NCBI GenBank assembly: GCA_017959625.1
Contig: JAGDAG010000038.1
Span: 1-7,540, forward strand
Source of the DNA: Abditibacteriota bacterium
Lineage (GTDB): Bacteria; Armatimonadota; UBA5829
DNA length: 7,540 bases
Direction of reading: 5' to 3'
Shown: positions 6,907-7,540 of the stretch, piece by piece
How the letters are laid out: every line of letters starts with the position of its first letter
Position numbering within the stretch: position 1 is the first letter of the stretch
Notes under the pieces: generated by a model
What the model saw: only the letters and a program-made list of their open reading frames with translations
What the model was told of the DNA's origin: nothing
Databases searched by the model: none
Program-made: the position numbers and the translations under genes

Positions 6907-6952
6907 TTATGCCAAGGCCCCGCCGCGGATAACGCGGCCCGCTTCGGCATAA
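6907..6952 (-). other. Two-level inverted repeat in the predicted 5' leader of the operon
   Basis: Outer arms TTATGCC (6907-6913) and GGCATAA (6946-6952) enclose an inner 6-bp stem GCCGCG/CGCGGC (6922-6927 with 6933-6938) around a GATAA loop. With a start near 6965, this lies about 13-58 nt into the transcript and ends some 25 nt before the RBS. It could stabilise the mRNA, act as a leader control element, or be a DNA operator downstream of the promoter. No known riboswitch consensus was recognised. Confidence 0.5.
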
Positions 6953-6962
6953 GCGCCGCAGA

Positions 6963-6982
6963 TACAATACTATTATAGCACA
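6963..6982 (-). promoter_or_regulatory. Extended -10 promoter of the GH36/GDPD/AraC operon
   Basis: On the minus strand this reads TGTGCTATAATAGT followed by two bases and TGTA. TATAAT (6977-6972) is a perfect -10 hexamer with an extended TGC just upstream. No good -35 is found at the expected place (CATTTT at 7000-6995), which is common for extended -10 or activator-dependent promoters and fits control by an AraC-type activator. Start expected near 6965. Confidence 0.7.
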
Positions 6983-6983
6983 A

Positions 6984-7019
6984 CCGGCGGTATAAAAATG
7001 CGCCGCCTTCCTCCGGCGG
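6984..7019. repeat. Repeated CCGGCGG arms around an inverted CGCCGCC at the operon -35 zone
   Basis: CCGGCGG occurs at 6984-6990 and again at 7013-7019 (29-bp register), with CGCCGCC at 7001-7007 between them. The middle arm can pair through GGCGG/CCGCC with either flank. The cluster sits about 20-55 bp upstream of the predicted operon start, the usual place for an activator or repressor site. The role as operator is inferred; GC-rich background may contribute. Confidence 0.4.
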
Positions 7020-7039
7020 GAAACTTCGGTTTCGGACGG

Positions 7040-7062
7040 AAAGCATTTTCAAACGCTTTTTT
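7040..7062 (+). other. Near-palindrome followed by T6
   Basis: AAAGCATTTTCAAACGCTTT (7040-7059) is self-complementary at 8 of 10 base pairs and runs into T6 (7057-7062). It could be a weak plus-strand terminator or a regulator-binding site; its right half contains AAACGCTT, which matches the loose AANCGNTT core of LacI-type operators. Evidence for either reading is thin. Confidence 0.35.
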
Positions 7063-7088
7063 GCCGGGCTGTTTTCCTGATACGGCTC

Positions 7089-7120
7089 AAAGCAGGTCTT
7101 TTTTGAGGCCTGCTTTTTTT
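7089..7120 (+). terminator. Plus-strand intrinsic terminator with no known gene upstream
   Basis: AAAGCAGGTC (7089-7098) pairs with GGCCTGCTTT (7107-7116) over 10 bp with one T-G wobble. The loop is TTTTTTGA, and T7 runs from 7114 to 7120. It works only in the plus direction, since the minus strand has no U-tract. It lies about 26 nt upstream of the divergent promoter core, so it would stop plus-strand transcripts started within or beyond the control region, such as a small RNA or antisense read-through from the GH36 genes. Confidence 0.65.
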
Positions 7121-7130
7121 GCGCCGGCGC
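7121..7130. repeat. 10-bp perfect palindrome GCGCCGGCGC
   Basis: A fully self-complementary decamer directly after the terminator T-tract, ending at the expected -35 zone of the divergent promoter (about 7128-7133). It may be a protein-binding site or a chance product of GC-rich sequence. Confidence 0.3.
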
Positions 7131-7145
7131 CTTCCGCCGCTTTTG

Positions 7146-7165
7146 TGTGCTATAATAGTGGTGTA
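7146..7165 (+). promoter_or_regulatory. Extended -10 promoter of the divergent exported-protein gene
   Basis: TGTGCTATAATAGT, two bases, then TGTA, with TATAAT at 7151-7156 and the extended TGC at 7148-7150. It matches the minus-strand promoter (6963-6982) at 18 of 20 positions. No recognisable -35 is present. Start expected near 7163, giving a leader of about 28 nt before ATG at 7191. Confidence 0.75.
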
Positions 7166-7178
7166 AAGTTTGATCTTT

Positions 7179-7183
7179 GGGAG
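7179..7183 (+). promoter_or_regulatory. Ribosome-binding site that fixes the divergent gene start
   Basis: GGGAG, 7 nt before ATG at 7191. A competing ATG at 7184 touches the RBS and lies in another frame with no protein-like product, so 7191 is the start. Confidence 0.8.
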
Positions 7184-7190
7184 ATGGCGT

Positions 7191-7540
7191 ATGATAAAGG
7201 CTTTTGTTTGTTTTGCGGTTTTCCTCGTTTGCGGATCCCTTATGGCCGGTACTGCCGAGTTCCGGGCCCTTGCCTCGCAGTGGGGAGGCTGGGGCGACGG
7301 CGGGACCATATCGGTGGAAGAATTCGATTCCCGCCCTTCCGTGCATTTGGTCTGGAAGGACGATCCTTCCTCGGAGCTGGGATTCTGGGCCCTTTCAAGA
7401 AGCGTGAACGTAAAAAACTTTGCCGGCTTTTCCTTTGACGTTTTTGTAAAAAGCCTGGAGCCGGAAAGCAGCGTTGCGTTTTTTGTCTCGGAAAAGGACG
7501 GCGACAGGTGGGTGGCGGTGCGCCGCGCCGCCGATACTCC
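7191..7540 (+). CDS. Secreted protein, N-terminal part only (runs off the window); possible carbohydrate-binding fold
   Basis: An open frame of 116 codons with no stop before the window ends. Residues 1-20 form a good Sec signal peptide (MIKAFVCFAVFLVCGSLMAG, cleavage near MA-GT or GTA-EF). The mature part is rich in Trp, Gly and Asp (QWGGWGDGG at 30-38). From about residue 50 it shows alternating hydrophobic beta-strand patterns (SVNVKNFAGFSFDVFVKSL, then SSVAFFVSEKDGDRWVAV). That pattern resembles galactose-binding-like or CBM jelly-roll domains that precede many glycoside hydrolases, but too little is present to assign a family. A start at 7191 is supported by GGGAG at 7 nt, a TATAAT promoter and the signal peptide. 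It is transcribed divergently from the GH36 operon with a near-identical promoter core, so a role in the same glycan's degradation or binding is a reasonable inference. No lipobox is evident (the Cys residues lie inside the hydrophobic core). Confidence 0.85.
   Translation, partial: MIKAFVCFAVFLVCGSLMAGTAEFRALASQWGGWGDGGTISVEEFDSRPSVHLVWKDDPSSELGFWALSRSVNVKNFAGFSFDVFVKSLEPESSVAFFVSEKDGDRWVAVRRAADT

Larger units (their letters stand above)
6874..7190. other. Divergent intergenic control region
   Basis: 317 nt with no credible protein-coding gene. From left to right it holds the structured leader of the minus-strand operon, its extended -10 promoter, GC-rich repeated arms over the -35 zone, a near-palindrome with a T-run, a plus-strand terminator-like hairpin, a 10-bp palindrome, and the promoter and RBS of the divergent gene. 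The open frames crossing it (158 aa minus, 146 aa plus) lack a convincing RBS or protein-like composition. Confidence 0.7.

Noticed and set aside
7051..7059. Catabolite-response (cre) site at AAACGCTTT
   Set aside because: Only the central core fits. The flanking TG and CA of the cre consensus are missing, and no CcpA context is known for this organism.
6870..7346. 158-codon minus-strand frame across the control region
   Set aside because: It covers both promoters, the terminator and the divergent gene's start, and its composition is not protein-like.
6998..7438. 146-codon plus-strand frame, also readable from ATG at 7184
   Set aside because: It overlaps the divergent gene in another frame. 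The RBS spacing, promoter and signal peptide all favour the frame starting at 7191.
1..7540. CRISPR array, tRNA, rRNA, insertion sequence or phage genes
   Set aside because: I looked for regular repeats, transposase or integrase motifs, terminal inverted repeats and tRNA-like cloverleaf sequence and saw none.

Overview
The window is dominated by a four-gene, minus-strand carbohydrate-utilisation operon. Read 5'->3' on that strand it encodes a secreted NPCBM + GH36-type alpha-galactosidase-like enzyme (6873-4294), a second, paralogous enzyme of the same architecture (4232-1680), a cytoplasmic glycerophosphodiester phosphodiesterase-like protein with a variant active-site signature (1677-844), and an AraC-family transcription factor (847-32). 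Gaps are 61 nt, 2 nt and a 4-nt ATGA overlap, so the genes look co-transcribed, with the last two translationally coupled. A bidirectional-looking hairpin closes the operon at 7-24.

Positions 6874-7190 form a 317-nt divergent control region. It holds a minus-strand extended -10 promoter for the operon, a plus-strand extended -10 promoter for a divergent gene, and several inverted repeats. It also holds a plus-strand terminator-like hairpin (7089-7120) with no known gene upstream of it. The two promoters share an almost identical 20-nt core (18/20), which suggests coordinated control. The divergent gene (7191 to beyond the window end) begins with a clear Sec signal peptide followed by a strand-rich segment that looks like the start of a carbohydrate-binding or beta-sandwich domain. 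It is cut by the window edge.

Working model: the two secreted GH36-like enzymes, perhaps with the divergent exported protein, release alpha-linked galactose (or a related sugar) from an external glycan or glycoconjugate. The GDPD-like enzyme then acts on a product in the cytoplasm, and the AraC protein senses a ligand and controls both directions. No transporter or sugar kinase is visible here.

Organism: a GC-rich bacterium (roughly 60% GC by eye) with ordinary AGGAG/GGAG ribosome-binding sites, GTG starts for both big enzymes and near-total avoidance of TTA, CTA and TCA codons in them. Signal peptides lack lipoboxes, and no LPXTG, dockerin or SusCD genes are seen. This fits a polysaccharide-degrading lineage of, for example, the PVC or Armatimonadota/Abditibacteriota type, but the phylum cannot be fixed from the sequence alone. 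I found no CRISPR, tRNA, rRNA, insertion sequence or phage gene. The most unusual signals are the matched divergent promoters, the orphan terminator, the non-canonical GDPD motif next to GH36 genes, and the shared RTD variant of the GH36 nucleophile motif in both paralogues.
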